Assembly (NCBI RefSeq): GCF_030272615.1
Contig: NC_081415.1
Location: 378,063,892 to 378,127,891 of the forward strand
Source of the DNA: Cryptomeria japonica
Lineage: Eukaryota; Streptophyta; Pinopsida; Cupressales; Cupressaceae
DNA length: 64,000 nucleotides
Reading direction: 5' to 3'
Positions 44,590 to 55,680 of the stretch are shown piece by piece (within the stretch, counting starts at the first letter, position 1; each line of letters starts with the position of its first letter). A program made the position numbers and the translations under genes. The notes under the pieces were generated by a model that saw nothing but the letters and a program-made list of their open reading frames with translations, had not been told where the DNA came from and searched no databases.

Positions 44590-46520
44590 AGAGCTATGAT
44601 GATGATCCTTCCTCGGAGCTGACCGACCTCGGTGGAATCTAAGCACTCAAAGTACCCACCCTTGGATCACCTCGTCTGTCCCCTCCTCCCCCTGGTGGTG
44701 CAGGTGGACCCATGATCCACCACTAGATGCTCCCCTCCTATCTTGGCAAGTAGTCGTAGAGCATGAAGCTCTCCTGTAGCTCCCAGTCCTCAGCTCTAGA
44801 GGTACTACTGCATAATAGAGGTTCCTCTAGGAGGATATCTCATCACCTACTTGGAGGCAAAAATCCAATCCTACTATAGTGTTACTTGTAACTATATCTC
44901 TAACAACTCGTATAGTCTCCTCAGTGGTTGTATATCTCTGTATGGCCTCATCTCTCTCTCACTACATATCTGCTAGTTGTTTCCTCAATCGAGTCACATC
45001 CCTCTCAAGATTGTTGATCTCATCTGCCTGGCCCTATGTGAGCTCTCACAACATGAGTAGCTCATCCTCCTCCTTATCCCCCCTATGCACCCTCATCCTA
45101 CCTACCATGTTGTGGAGCACCTATTACCTATCCCTATCTCTGTCCATGTTCTTGTACTTGAGTTGTAACCTGTAATACATATCCTCCTCTGCCCCTATGT
45201 GGCCTCGGTGGTCTGCCTCCCTGTCATGCCTCTCCACCTCCCTCAACACCCTCTACCCTCCCTCCATCTCTAGGTCCACCTCTACCTCTCACCATCCTCT
45301 TGGCTCCCCCTCTCCTCTGAATCCTCTGTCGACCTCCACCCCCATCCTCCTCATCATCCTCCTCTGCTACAGGCATGGACTTTGTTGGATCCACGAGTCT
45401 CAAAAATGATGAGCTGCAAAATAGACCATGTACTCATTGTCCATACCTGCATCAATAACATCAGCCAAAATATCCCATGACATCAATAACATCTACTCAC
45501 ACTATAAACCTGCTGCATCATATGATAAAATAGGTCCCCAGTGGCTCTGCTCCCTAACTGTCCAAGAAAACTCACCCGAACCCCGTGGCATCCTTTGTTG
45601 ATGGCCAAACTACCTGTATACCTTGTCGATCAAGTGTCTATCCAAAATGTATGGAGTCCACCCAATCAAATATCTACTCCTAAAATAAAATGGTAGCTCT
45701 ATAGCAGCCTCCTCCCAAGCCTCATACTCTAAATATGGCCTCCATATAACACTATCAATAACATCTATAACTTGCCACCAATAATCTACCATCCTAAATT
45801 GTGGTTGGGAAGTAATCATGCTATATAGATGTGTATAAGACCACCCATGTCTTCTAAATCTAAAGTGAATAGGCCTAGTAACAACAATATGATCGTATGT
45901 CCACACCTCTAGAAGTGTAACCCCACACCCCAATCCATAGTCACCGAGGTAAACAAACTGGTGCAACCCATGGTATAGATGTGCCAAAATGCATGGCCCC
46001 ATGTAAATATCCTATGCTCTATCATGAGGATCTCCAAAGTCCTCCCCCATCTAATAGCTAACCCTTGTGTAGCCTTGTCGAGGCATAAGAACTTGTTGAT
46101 CATCCCTCCCACCAGAGCTGCTAACCTTTGTCCACTAGAATGCATAACATCCCAGCTCAAGTGTCCCAGTCTCAACTGCAAATTTGGGTTTGCAAATACT
46201 CATCGAAGGGCATCCCTATCTCCCTCTTAGTCATAAACTATGGGATCCTCATGGATCAAAACTTGTAGTACCCTGTATGCATCTTCTAAGGTGACTAACA
46301 TCTTGCCAGTCGACAAATGAAATGTACATGTCTCTGAGTGCCATCTCTCCATAAGAGAAGTCAACAATCTTGTGCTTGTCCTAATCTCTGACATGTATAA
46401 CACGTCTCACAAGCCTATAGCCTCAATAGTTGCACACTCCTCAAAAATCAACTCTAGGTGCAATCTCTGAGTCATGGGGAATCTCACTCTAGGCTCTATC
46501 TGGGGAAAGTACTTCTGCAT
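44590..46520 (-). pseudogene. Plant mobile domain (PMD, MAIN/MAIL-like) ORF, decayed
   Basis: ATG at 46520 (MQKYFPQIEPRVRFP). PMD hallmarks in order: TRLLTSLMERWHSETCTFHL and LVTLEDAYRVLQ near 46380-46270, LGHLSWDVMHS, and, after a frameshift near 46015, GPCILAHLYHGLHQF, LLEVWTYDHIVVTRP and DVIDSVIWRPYLEYEAW. Then LIDKVYR-stop-FGHQQRMPRG (stop at 45607-45609) and NEYMVYFAAHHF. A Glu/Asp stretch and an Arg/Gly-rich tail (KRMVRGRGGPRDGG) follow, then a heptad-like segment and a Pro/Gly-rich end. Stops also at 46227-46229 and elsewhere. PMD proteins are known as nuclear factors in transposon silencing and genome stability, and as ORFs carried by transposons. No intron is apparent, so a transposon-borne copy is more likely than a host gene. 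Confidence 0.72.
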
Positions 46521-47082
46521 TCAGTCAAATTAATCATGTCAATCCTAGTGGTACTCATGTTCATCACATGGTGATAATTTTAATCACATGGCGTTGAATC
46601 CTATCTTAGTGTATATGTTTATCACATTGCACTATATCCTACTTTGCTAGAGCACCTGCTAGATTTTATCAATTCGATGGCTTATTCTATATTTAGCTTA
46701 GCAAACATACCTATTTAGGGCACCTGTTGAGTGAATTGTCTCAGTAGCTTACCCAATTGGTAAAGTATGTTTATCATAGAATCGTCAATTTGAGCCTCTC
46801 CTTCAATTTGTCTCCTTAGGGAATCTGTTGAGTAAATTCTCTCAGTAGTTTACCCAATTGACAGTGTATGTTCATCATAGAACTATCAATTTATACCAAT
46901 TCTACACACAGACACATCTCTGCTACGCATACAAACTTTTACCTTACCTATATACGTTTTCACAACAAAAATGTGCTTTCTTATCACATACACTACATTG
47001 TTGAATGAATACACACTTTTATCATAGACATGGCTTTATTCTTCATAAATGCAACTTCTAGATGCAAACATGCCCATATACT
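46521..47082. other. Upstream flank of the PMD ORF with a diverged tandem repeat
   Basis: Non-coding. Two copies of an approximately 80-bp segment (46713-46791 and 46814-46892), each with TGTTGAGT, CTCAGTAG, TTACCCAATTG, TATGTT and TCATAGAA, about 101 bp apart. The last five bases, ATACT, are the left target duplication of copia D. Confidence 0.6.
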
Positions 47083-48631
47083 TGTTGGCATTATAATAGA
47101 CAAGAAGAAGGTTGGCATTCCAATTACAATGAGAGACTATTGGCATTTCAATAAGGATATTAAGAAGGTTGTTGATGATTATGGATATAATTGATTAAAG
47201 ATGATTTATTATCTTGATATCATTATTTTGTCATTGATGTCAAGAAATTGATTTTCTAAATTCAGTATGATGTTGCCATATCTTAAGAAGTATGATTTGA
47301 TGAGTATAAAGATGTCGGTAAAAGACACAGAAAGAATATGATGAATAAGGGGATAAGTTATTCAATGGACAACTATTACCAAGTTAGACAATGATGAGAT
47401 CATGATGTTTAGATTGTTTTGATATCCTACATATGCTATTGTTTGAAAGGTTAATACTATACTATGTTACCGAGCAAAGAACCTAGTCGGTAAACCCTAA
47501 GGAACCTAGTCGGTAAACCCTAAGGTTATCGCTATCGGTTAATGAAGGCAGAATGTCTACCGAGTGGAGTTTAGTATTTATCGAGTTACAACCGAGCTAT
47601 AATAGAATGCATTAAATGTTTACATGTGATATTTAATGAAGGAAGCTAATGAGCTGGAGTGAATTAAATGATTGGTAAGCTGTGTATGAAGATTTTTAAA
47701 GAATCTATGGTAAAGAAAGATCGACAGGAAGATCTACAGCCCAGATTGAACCGCAATACCCTAACACAAGTTCCAAGGTGAAAATGCAAGTTCCAAGGCG
47801 GGGTAAAACATTTTCAGATTGAAGGATACATTGAACCTTGACAAGATTGAAAATCTGATGGCTATGATTGATCATGGGAAATGTGATCAAGAAGATTAAG
47901 CGGTTGGAAGATTGTTTATAAATAGGAAACTATTGATAAACAATGTATGCGGGCAAGTGTATGCACAGGGATGCTACATAGTGATTACCGAGCTCAGAAT
48001 CTTGAAGACCTATTTTGATAATAGAGTATATAGCCCAGTAGAGGGACAAGATAAGTCCTATGAATTGATTGTATTGAGCAAATAAGAATCTACTTCAACA
48101 TTTTTAGATGTGAAGTTGCATACATATTTTTATTACTATTATTTTGAGAAGAAGCATAAAATCTCTTAACCGAGTGGACTTAACAGTCTTATTTGTAAAA
48201 TCCTCTAGCAAGGTGACATTCTTATTGAGTGTTTGAAATCCTTTAACAAGGTCACTTCTAACAAAGTGAAGATCCTAATAGATCTGAGGGAAATCCCTTA
48301 ACTGGGTCACATCTAGCAATGTGTTTGTAATCTTTAACAGGATTTGCTTTTAACCGAGCATACTCTAGAAGAGAATATTTCTTAGTGGGTCCAAAATCCC
48401 ACAGTGGTTTTTCCCTATTTGGGTTTCCACATTAAATCTTGTGTTATGAGGTTTATATTGTTCATATGCTTTTGAGTTTGCATGTTTAATAGTTTTGGTT
48501 ATATGACTGATATATATGTTACCGAGGTTGAATCTGATGTTTTTATGGATGATTAAGTTTGTATGATTCACCCCCCCCTCTCATCTTGTTGGCTATTGGA
48601 TTTGTACTTACATTAAGTATCAGAACTATTA
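47083..48631 (+). repeat. 5' LTR of copia D, 1549 bp
   Basis: Starts TGTTGGCATT and ends CAGAACTATTA; the terminal CA has become TA (the 3' LTR keeps CA). A perfect 23-bp tandem duplication at 47479-47524 is single-copy in the 3' LTR and accounts for most of the length difference. Confidence 0.95.
47917..47924 (+). promoter_or_regulatory. TATA box of copia D 5' LTR
   Basis: TATAAATA in GTTTATAAATAGGAAAC, conserved at 54088-54095 in the 3' LTR. The likely transcription start lies some 30 bp downstream. Confidence 0.6.
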
Positions 48632-48633
48632 AT

Positions 48634-48645
48634 TGGTATCAGAGC
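48634..48645 (+). other. Primer binding site of copia D
   Basis: TGGTATCAGAGC, an exact match to the initiator Met tRNA complement, two bases after the LTR. Confidence 0.92.
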
Positions 48646-48695
48646 CTTGGAATCCAGAAGGAAAGTTTAAAGGCACTTGAGTTAAAGATCCAAAG

Positions 48696-49622
48696 ATGTA
48701 TAAGAGGGATGCGCCAAAGCTGAACAAGTCAAGTTTCTCTACATGGCAGAAAAGGATGAAGCTACATCTATCAGGAGTTGGAGAATATGTTGTATACTAT
48801 CTAGAGAATGATTTTGTTGCATCGAGCACCTATCCATTGACTATGGAAGAGATAAGGGCAAAGCAAGAACATATTCAAGCAATGATTGAAATAACATTTG
48901 CATTGACCGACTTAGAGTTTAATGATCTAGAAGGATGTACTGATGCAAAGGCAATGTGGAATAAGCTCATATCTGTATATGGAGGAGATGAACATGTTCA
49001 AAGAGAAAAAGTGGATAGTTTAAGAGGACAACTTGAATATATGAGGATGAATGAAGGTGAGAACATAACCCAGTATAGTACAAGACTAAAGGAGATTGTA
49101 AATCAAATCAAAGGAGTAGGAGGAACTATTGAAGAAAAGGATGTAACAAGTAAGTTGTTAAGAACCCTTCTACCTGCTTATGCAATCCGAGTCTCTGCAA
49201 TCAATGAATTGAGGTCTATACCCAATATGCCAGTTTCTTTAGATGCTACTATTGGTAAGCTACATGCATTTGAGTTAAGTAACTTTGATAACAGTGGGTC
49301 ATGGGTAAATAAAGTTGAATTTGCATTCAGTTCTTTTTATATTGATGAAACTGATGATTACAATGATAGAAAGTATAAGTACTCTGAAGGGAATCACAGT
49401 GGAGTAAGTGAAAGATTTTGCAAAAACATGGAGGAGGTACACAAACTGTATGAGGAAATCAGAAAGCAAGAAGAGTTTGAAGCACTATTAGCCAGAAGGC
49501 TACCGAGAAGAAAAGGTAAGTATAAAGGAAAGCTACCTTTAAAATGTTTCAATTGTGATAAGATAGGACATATGGCTTCTAACTGTCCTAACAAAGAATC
49601 TAGTGAAAAGAGAGATTACTGA
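48696..49622 (+). pseudogene. Copia D gag
   Basis: ATG at 48696 (MYKRDAPKLNKSSFSTWQKR). A copia Gag (UBN2-type) of about 308 residues: STWQKRMKLHLSGVGEYV, KAMWNKLISVYGGDEHVQRE, VDSLRGQLEYMRMNEGENI, KLLRTLLPAYAIRVSAINEL, then zinc knuckle CFNCDKIGHMASNC near residues 285-298. TGA at 49620 ends the open part, but the frame continues into the protease, so this is a premature stop within a Gag-Pol fusion rather than a natural end. Gag itself looks intact and could still fold. Confidence 0.88.
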
Positions 49623-51130
49623 GATGATAGACAGAAAGATAATCATTATAGAGGACACTGAGACTTCAGGAGAAGAGATAAAAAGACATGCCTAATAGCT
49701 GATGAGGAATCTAATGATGATAAATCAGATGAAACTGATACAAAGGAAGTTTTTTATGTGGCTATTAAAGATGGATCATATGAAGAAAGGTATGAAGAAA
49801 AGGCTTTAATATCTCATATAAATACTAATGATTCTTGGATCATAGATAGTGGTTGCTCACATCACATGACAGGTGATAAACACAAGTTTATTAAATTAGA
49901 TGATTATGATGGAGGCTATGTAAGATTTGGTAATGATGCACCATGTCCGGTAAGAGGTAAAGGATCCATAACACTTCTTGACAATGCTAAATGTAATGAT
50001 GTTTATTGGGTTGAAGGTTTGAAATACAATTTGTTGAGTGTAGCACAACTAAACAACACAGGTTACCGAATAGAGTTTGAAAAAGGAATTGTCAAAGTTC
50101 ATGACAAGCATGGAAAGTTAGCTGCTACCGAGACACAAACAAGAGGTAATACATTTCATCTCGACTCAACTTAGAATAAATGTCTATATGCAAGAATAGA
50201 TGATACCTGGTGATGGCATAAAAGGTTTTGTCATGTTAATTTTGATAATCTGATCAAAATAAGTAAGAAGCACCAAGTAAGAGGTCTACCGAGTCTTGAA
50301 AAACCTGAGAATGCTATGTGCCGAGGATGCTAGATGGGTAAGATGACAAGATCAAGCTTTACAAATAAGTCCTACACTTCTAAGGGAATTTTATTTCTTG
50401 TGCATACTGATCTTTGTGGTCCTATGAAAGTTTAGAGTTGTTATGGTGATAAATATTTCATATTATTTGTGGATGATTACTCAAGGATGATGTCAGTAAT
50501 GTTTTTAAAAGAAAAATTAGAAGTTTTTCAAATGTTCAAATGGTACAAGGCTAGAGTTGAAAATGAAACAAGAAGACAATAGAAATGTCTCAGATCAGAT
50601 AGAGGAGGAGAGTTTAATTCTGATGAGTTCAACTTATTTTGCAATGATCATGGTATAAAAAGACAAGTCTCTGCACTAAGAACTCCACAACAGAATGGGA
50701 TAGCTGAGAGAAAGAACAAATCTATTGTGGATTTTGCCAGAACCTTGATGATTGAAAAGAAAGTTCTACAAACATTTTGGAGAGAAGTAATAAGCACAGT
50801 TGTTTACACCTTGAACTGAGTTCAATTGAAAAAAGGTACTTTGAAGACACCATATGAGATCTGGTATGACAAGAAACCTAATGTAAGTTATTTTAAAATC
50901 TTTGGAAGTAGATGCTATGTTCATAAAGATTATAGAAATGGCAAGTTTGATCAGAAAAGTGAAGAAGGAATGTTTCTAGGTTATTCTTCTAGAAGCAAAG
51001 CATTTAAATGTCTGATCAAATCATCTAACAAAATAGTAGAAAGTGAAAATGTGAAAATTGATGAATTTGCAGAAAGAAATGATGAAGGAAATTCCAAGGA
51101 ACTAGAAGACTATGATGAATTTGTCTATGT
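49623..51130 (+). pseudogene. Copia D protease, GAG-pre-integrase and integrase
   Basis: Protease active site IIDSGCSHHMTGDKHK (about 49840-49890) is canonical. YWVEGLKYNLLSVAQL is the pre-integrase block. Integrase zinc domain: WHKRFCHVN, then a CRGC pair followed by TAG. Core: LVHTDLCGP, CLRSDRGGEFNS, PQQNGIAERKNKSIVD (DDE kept). The C-terminal part has [20 protein letters not shown] and [13 protein letters not shown]. Stops include 50172-50174, several in 50200-50600 and 50817-50819. All in the frame of gag. Confidence 0.88.
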
Positions 51131-52880
51131 TCAACTGAGAAGTCCTACCGAGGAGACTGTTGAAGAAAATGAAGAAAATATCCAGTTACCGAGTGATGAA
51201 GAAAATCATATAGAGCCTACCGAGCCTGTATTAGCCAAGTATATTAGAAGACATCATGCAGCAAGTCAGATTATAGGAGATAAGGATGATCCAGTGATGA
51301 CAAGGAACAAACTGAGACAAAACACATGTTTGATATCTGAATTTGAACCAAGAATAGTGAAAGAGGCATTTAACAGTGAAGATTGGATAAATGCTATGAT
51401 AGAAGAGATTGATCAAATCAAGAAGAATGACACATGGACACTGGTCCCAAGACCGAAGGACAAAAATGTAATCAGTGCAAAGTGGATCTTTAGAAACAAG
51501 CTAAATGAAAAGCGTGAGGTCATTCAGAATAAAGCAAGACTAGTTTGCAAAGGTTATGCCCAAGAAGAAGGAATTGATTATGGTGAGACTTTTGCACCTG
51601 TGGCAAGACTTGAAGGAGTAAGAACATTGTTGGCATATGCTGCTTACAAGAATTTCAAGGTATATCAAATGGATGTCAAATCTACATTTCTGAATGGTAT
51701 ATTAGAAGAAGAAGTTTTCATTTAACAACCTAGAGGATTTGTTGAAGACAATAATAAAGATCCGGTATGTAAATTGAACAAAGCTTTATATGGTTTGAAA
51801 CAAGGACCAAGAGCATGGTATGAAAGATTGCACTTTTATTTGATTAAGATTGGTTTTATAAGGACAAGTGAGAACAACAATATGTACATGAAGAATAATG
51901 AAAATGGAATACTGATCTCAGCCATATTTTTTGATGATATTATCTTTAGTGGAAATGACTCTCTATGCAAGAACTTTGGAAATGAAATGAGTAAAGAATT
52001 TGAGATCTCATTAATCGGTGAGATAAAATATTTTATAGGTCTGCAGATACTGCAAATGAAAGATGAGATTTTCATTACCCAAACCAAGTACATAAAGGAA
52101 ATCTTGAAGAAATTTGGAATGGAGGATTCAAAACCAGTAAGTACTCCTATGACTACCAACTGTAAACTATCAAAGAATGATGAATCTACATTTGTTGATG
52201 AGACACTTTACCGATCTATGATTGGAAAGTTGCAATATGTTGTTCACAGCAGGCCAGATATAGCACGTGCAGTAGGTATTGTTGCAAGATTTTCTACAGA
52301 TCCTAAGGAAACACACATGATGGCAATCAAAAGAATTTTCAAATACTTAAAAGGCACTGATGATTATGGTTTAGTATATCAGAAAGGAAATGAGTTTGAT
52401 TTAAAAGTTTATACTGATGCTGATTGGGCAGACAACATTGATGACAGGAAAAGCACAAGTGGAGGAGCTTTCTTTTTAGGAGAAAGACTAGTGAGTTGGC
52501 TTAGCAAGAAACAAGGATGTGTTTCTCAGTCAACAACAGAAGCTGAATATGTTGCTGTAGCACTAAATTGCACCAATATAGCATAGATTAAACAACTGTT
52601 GGAAGGTATAAATGAGCAAGTTACCAAGCCAGTAACTATATTCTGTGATAACACTAGTGCCATTAACATTTCAAAGAATCCTATGATGCACTCTAAGACA
52701 AAGCACATCTCTATCAAATATCATTATCTTATAGAAGAAGTTCAAGAGAAGAAAATGGTTTTGGAGTATGTTAGTACAAAGTAGCAAATAGCAGATATCT
52801 TCACCAAGCCACTGCCAAAGGACACTTTTGAATATCTCAGAAGTCAGTTAGGGGTCCTACCCCTATCTTCCATTCACTGA
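51131..52880 (+). pseudogene. Copia D reverse transcriptase and RNase H
   Basis: An acidic linker leads to [40 protein letters not shown], motif [24 protein letters not shown] at 51723-51725, KALYGLKQGPRAWYERLHFY and motif C IFFDDIIFSGND (both Asp kept). RNase H: VYTDADWADNIDDRKSTSGG and SWLSKKQGCVSQSTTEAEYV. TAG at 52584-52586 and 52782-52784. The terminal block IADIFTKPLPKDTFEYLR ends at TGA 52878-52880. Confidence 0.9.
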
Positions 52881-53279
52881 CCGAGTTCGGTGAAAGCATC
52901 AATTCGATGACTCTACAAAATATCTTTTAGGAGTTGATGTTGATTTACACACTTTAGGAGGTTTTCTAAAGGTGTGCAGGAAACAATAAACATGGAACAT
53001 GAATTGAAGACAAATGCTCTGACCGAGACTGAATTGATACATAATAGCATGGAATTCACTTCTCAGAGGAAGAAATTATGTTTTTAGTTCTTTTTTTTTG
53101 GCATTTTTGTCAAAGGGGGAGAATACCTATGAAAGGGGGAGAATACATAAGAAGAGTAGACTACAGAAGTCTAATGTATGGGGGAGAGCATTTCAGCATT
53201 TCAGAATTGCACAACAATCTGAATCCAACTCAATAAAGTCAAATCAATTGGTTTTTCCATCAATACCAAAGGGGGAGAT
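52881..53279 (+). other. 3' region of copia D with four polypurine motifs
   Basis: AAAGGGGGAGAA at about 53113 and 53134, TGGGGGAGAG at about 53179, and AAAGGGGGAGAT abutting the LTR at 53279. Repeated polypurine motifs are characteristic of Sireviruses. The ORF at 53098-53388 crosses into the LTR and is not a gene. Confidence 0.75.
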
Positions 53280-54801
53280 TGTTGGCATTATAACAGACAA
53301 GAAGGTTGGCATTCCAATTACAATGAGAGATTGTTGGCATTTCAATAAGGATATTGATAAGGTTGTTCATGATTATGGATATAGCTGATTAAAGATGTTT
53401 TATTATCTTGATATCATTATTTTGTCATTGATGTCAAGAAATTGATTTTCTAAATTCAGTATGATGTTGCCATATCTTAAGAAGTATGATTTGATGAGTA
53501 TAAAGATGTCGGTAAAAGACACAGGAAGAATATGATGAATAAGGGGATAAGTTATTCAATGGACAACTATTACCAAGTTAGACAATGATGAGATCATGAT
53601 GTTTAGATTGTTTTGATATCCTACATATGCTATTGTTTGAAAGGTTAATACTATACTATGTTACTGAGCAAAGAACCTAGTTGGTAAACCCTAAGGTTAT
53701 CGCTATCAGTTAATGAAGGTAGAATGTCTACCGAGTGAAGTTTAGTATTTATTGAGTTACAACTGAGCTATAAAAGAATGCATTAAATGTTTACATGTGA
53801 TATTTAATGAAGGAAGCTGATGAGCTGGAGCAAATTAAATGATTGGTAAGCTGTGTATGAAGATTGTTAAAGAATCTATGGTAAAGAAAGATCAGTAGGA
53901 AGATCTATAACTCAGATTGAACCGCAATACCCTAACACAAGTTCTAAGGTGAAAATGAAAGTTCCAAGGTGGCGTAAAATGTTTTTAGATTGAAGGATAC
54001 ATTGAACCTGGACAAGATTGAAGACCTGATGGCTATGATTGATCATGGGAAATGTGATCAAGAAAATTAAGCAGTTGGAAGATTGTTTATAAATAGGAAA
54101 CTATTGATAAACAATTTATGCAGGCAAGTGTATGCACAGGGATGCCACATAGTGATTACTGAGCACATAAACTTGAAGACCTGTTTTGATAACAAAGTAT
54201 ATAGCCCAGCAGAGGGACAAGATAAGTCCTATGAATTGATTGTATTGAGAAAATAAGAATATGCTTCAACATTTTTAGATGTGAAGTTGTAGACATATTT
54301 TTATTACTGTTATTTTGAGAAGTAGTAGAAAATCTCTTAACCGAGTGGACTTAACAGTCTTATTTGTAAAATACTCTAGCAAGGTGACATTCTTATTGAG
54401 TGTTTGAAATCCTTTAACAAGGTCACTTCTAACAAAGTGAAGATCCTAATAGATCTGAGGGAAATCCCTTAACCGGGTCACATCTAGCAATGTGTTTGTA
54501 ATCTTTAACAGGATTTGCTTTTAATCGAGCATACTCTAGAAGAGTATATTTCTTAGTGGGTCCAAAATCCCATAGTGGTTTTTCCCTATTTGGGTTTCCA
54601 CGTTAAATTTGGTGTTATGAGGTTTATATTGTTCATATGCTTTTGAGTTTGCATGTTTGACAGTTTTGGTTATATGACTGATATATATGTTACCGAGGTT
54701 GAATCTAATGTTTTTATGGATGATTAAGTTTGTATGATTCACCCCCCCTCTCATCTTGTTGGCTATTGGATCTGTACTTACATTAAGTATCAGAACTATC
54801 A
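53280..54801 (+). repeat. 3' LTR of copia D, 1522 bp
   Basis: TGTTGGCATT to CAGAACTATCA, followed by ATACT. Many single-base differences from the 5' LTR indicate an old insertion. Confidence 0.95.
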
Positions 54802-54806
54802 ATACT

Positions 54807-55410
54807 TGCATAAAGATGATTACAATCACAAATGCACCCTAAGATGACCTAGATGTGATCATTTATCCTAGACACGGGAAAACCCTATCATAGACATGTT
54901 TTGGACCAAAAAACCGATTTCACATTTTTGTGTAACTACTCTAAAGTGTATTAATTGAAGCAATAAATGCAAAAATGTCCAAAGCAAGGTTAAGGTACAT
55001 ACCGGTTCATCCATGTCATCTAGTCTCTAGAATCATCAGACGCGATCGAATCTATGTAGCCTATCTACCATCTCTCCTGCTTTGTTGACTACTTTCTAAG
55101 CTTTGAGTGCTCTGATCTTCTGAATGATGTGAATGCAAATGAGGATGTTTTCCTTGTGGTCTATACATATAGGCTACTTCCCTAGTCTCTCATATCTCTC
55201 TTTTCTTCCCGAGTCAGTCCTTATCTTGTCAGTCCTTTCTAGCCTTTCTTTCTTATCAAGAGATTGTATGCGATCTTTTCAAACATTTTCATCCAATCTC
55301 TCGAGGGGGCATATCGTTCCCATCTTGAGGCAACTTTGTATTAGTTTTTCTAATTTGAGCCAATGTGACAAGCTGCATTGTCTCAAAGAGGGGAAAAATT
55401 CAGACACCTA
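54807..55410. other. Non-coding flank upstream of the PMD ORF (continued beyond copia D)
   Basis: Continues the sequence broken at 47082. No convincing ORF: the plus-strand 55133-55411 frame has a Ser/Leu-rich composition typical of chance frames. Nothing further recognised. Confidence 0.4.
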
Positions 55411-55680
55411 AAACTGTCCTCTTTAATTAAATAAATATTTTATTTATTTAATTATTTTATCCTAAGTCTTCTATTAATTAAATAAATATTTATTTATTTA
55501 ATTAATCCATTTAGCCTTTTCTAGCCCCTTTTCTAATTTAAATAAATACTTTTATTTATTTAAATAATCTTTCTCCTAAATTATATAAATACTTTTATTT
55601 ATTTAATTGATCCCACTTCCGCTATTAATCAAATAAATCTTTATTTATTTAATTAATTAATTATCTTTTTCTTCAATGAC
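55411..55680. repeat. Array of AT-rich palindromic units
   Basis: Five or so imperfect units of 50-70 bp, each with an AAATAAATA...TATTTATTTAATT palindrome separated by C/T-rich spacers (CCTAAGTCTTCT, CCATTTAGCC, CTCCTAAATT). Each unit could form a hairpin. Confidence 0.75.

Larger units (their letters stand above)
47083..54801 (+). mobile_element. Copia D: complete but dead Sirevirus-like element
   Basis: LTRs 47083-48631 and 53280-54801, perfect target duplication ATACT (47078-47082 and 54802-54806), primer site 48634-48645, polyprotein 48696-52880, repeated polypurine motifs 53109-53279. The polyprotein stays in a single frame end to end and is spoiled mainly by isolated stop codons. Confidence 0.95.

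Noticed and set aside
44879-45409. Plus-strand Ser/Pro-rich ORFs
   Set aside because: They are the antisense of the Arg/Gly-rich tail and coiled coil of the PMD ORF.
48634-48645. A tRNA gene at the TGGTATCAGAGC sites
   Set aside because: Only the 12-base tRNA 3'-end complement is present, next to LTR ends; these are primer sites.
55133-55411. 92-codon Ser/Leu-rich ORF
   Set aside because: Composition is typical of a chance frame in pyrimidine-rich DNA and no homologue is recalled.
55411-55680. Possible CRISPR-like array
   Set aside because: Units are imperfect AT-rich palindromes of unequal length with low-complexity spacers, and the context is plant nuclear retrotransposon DNA.
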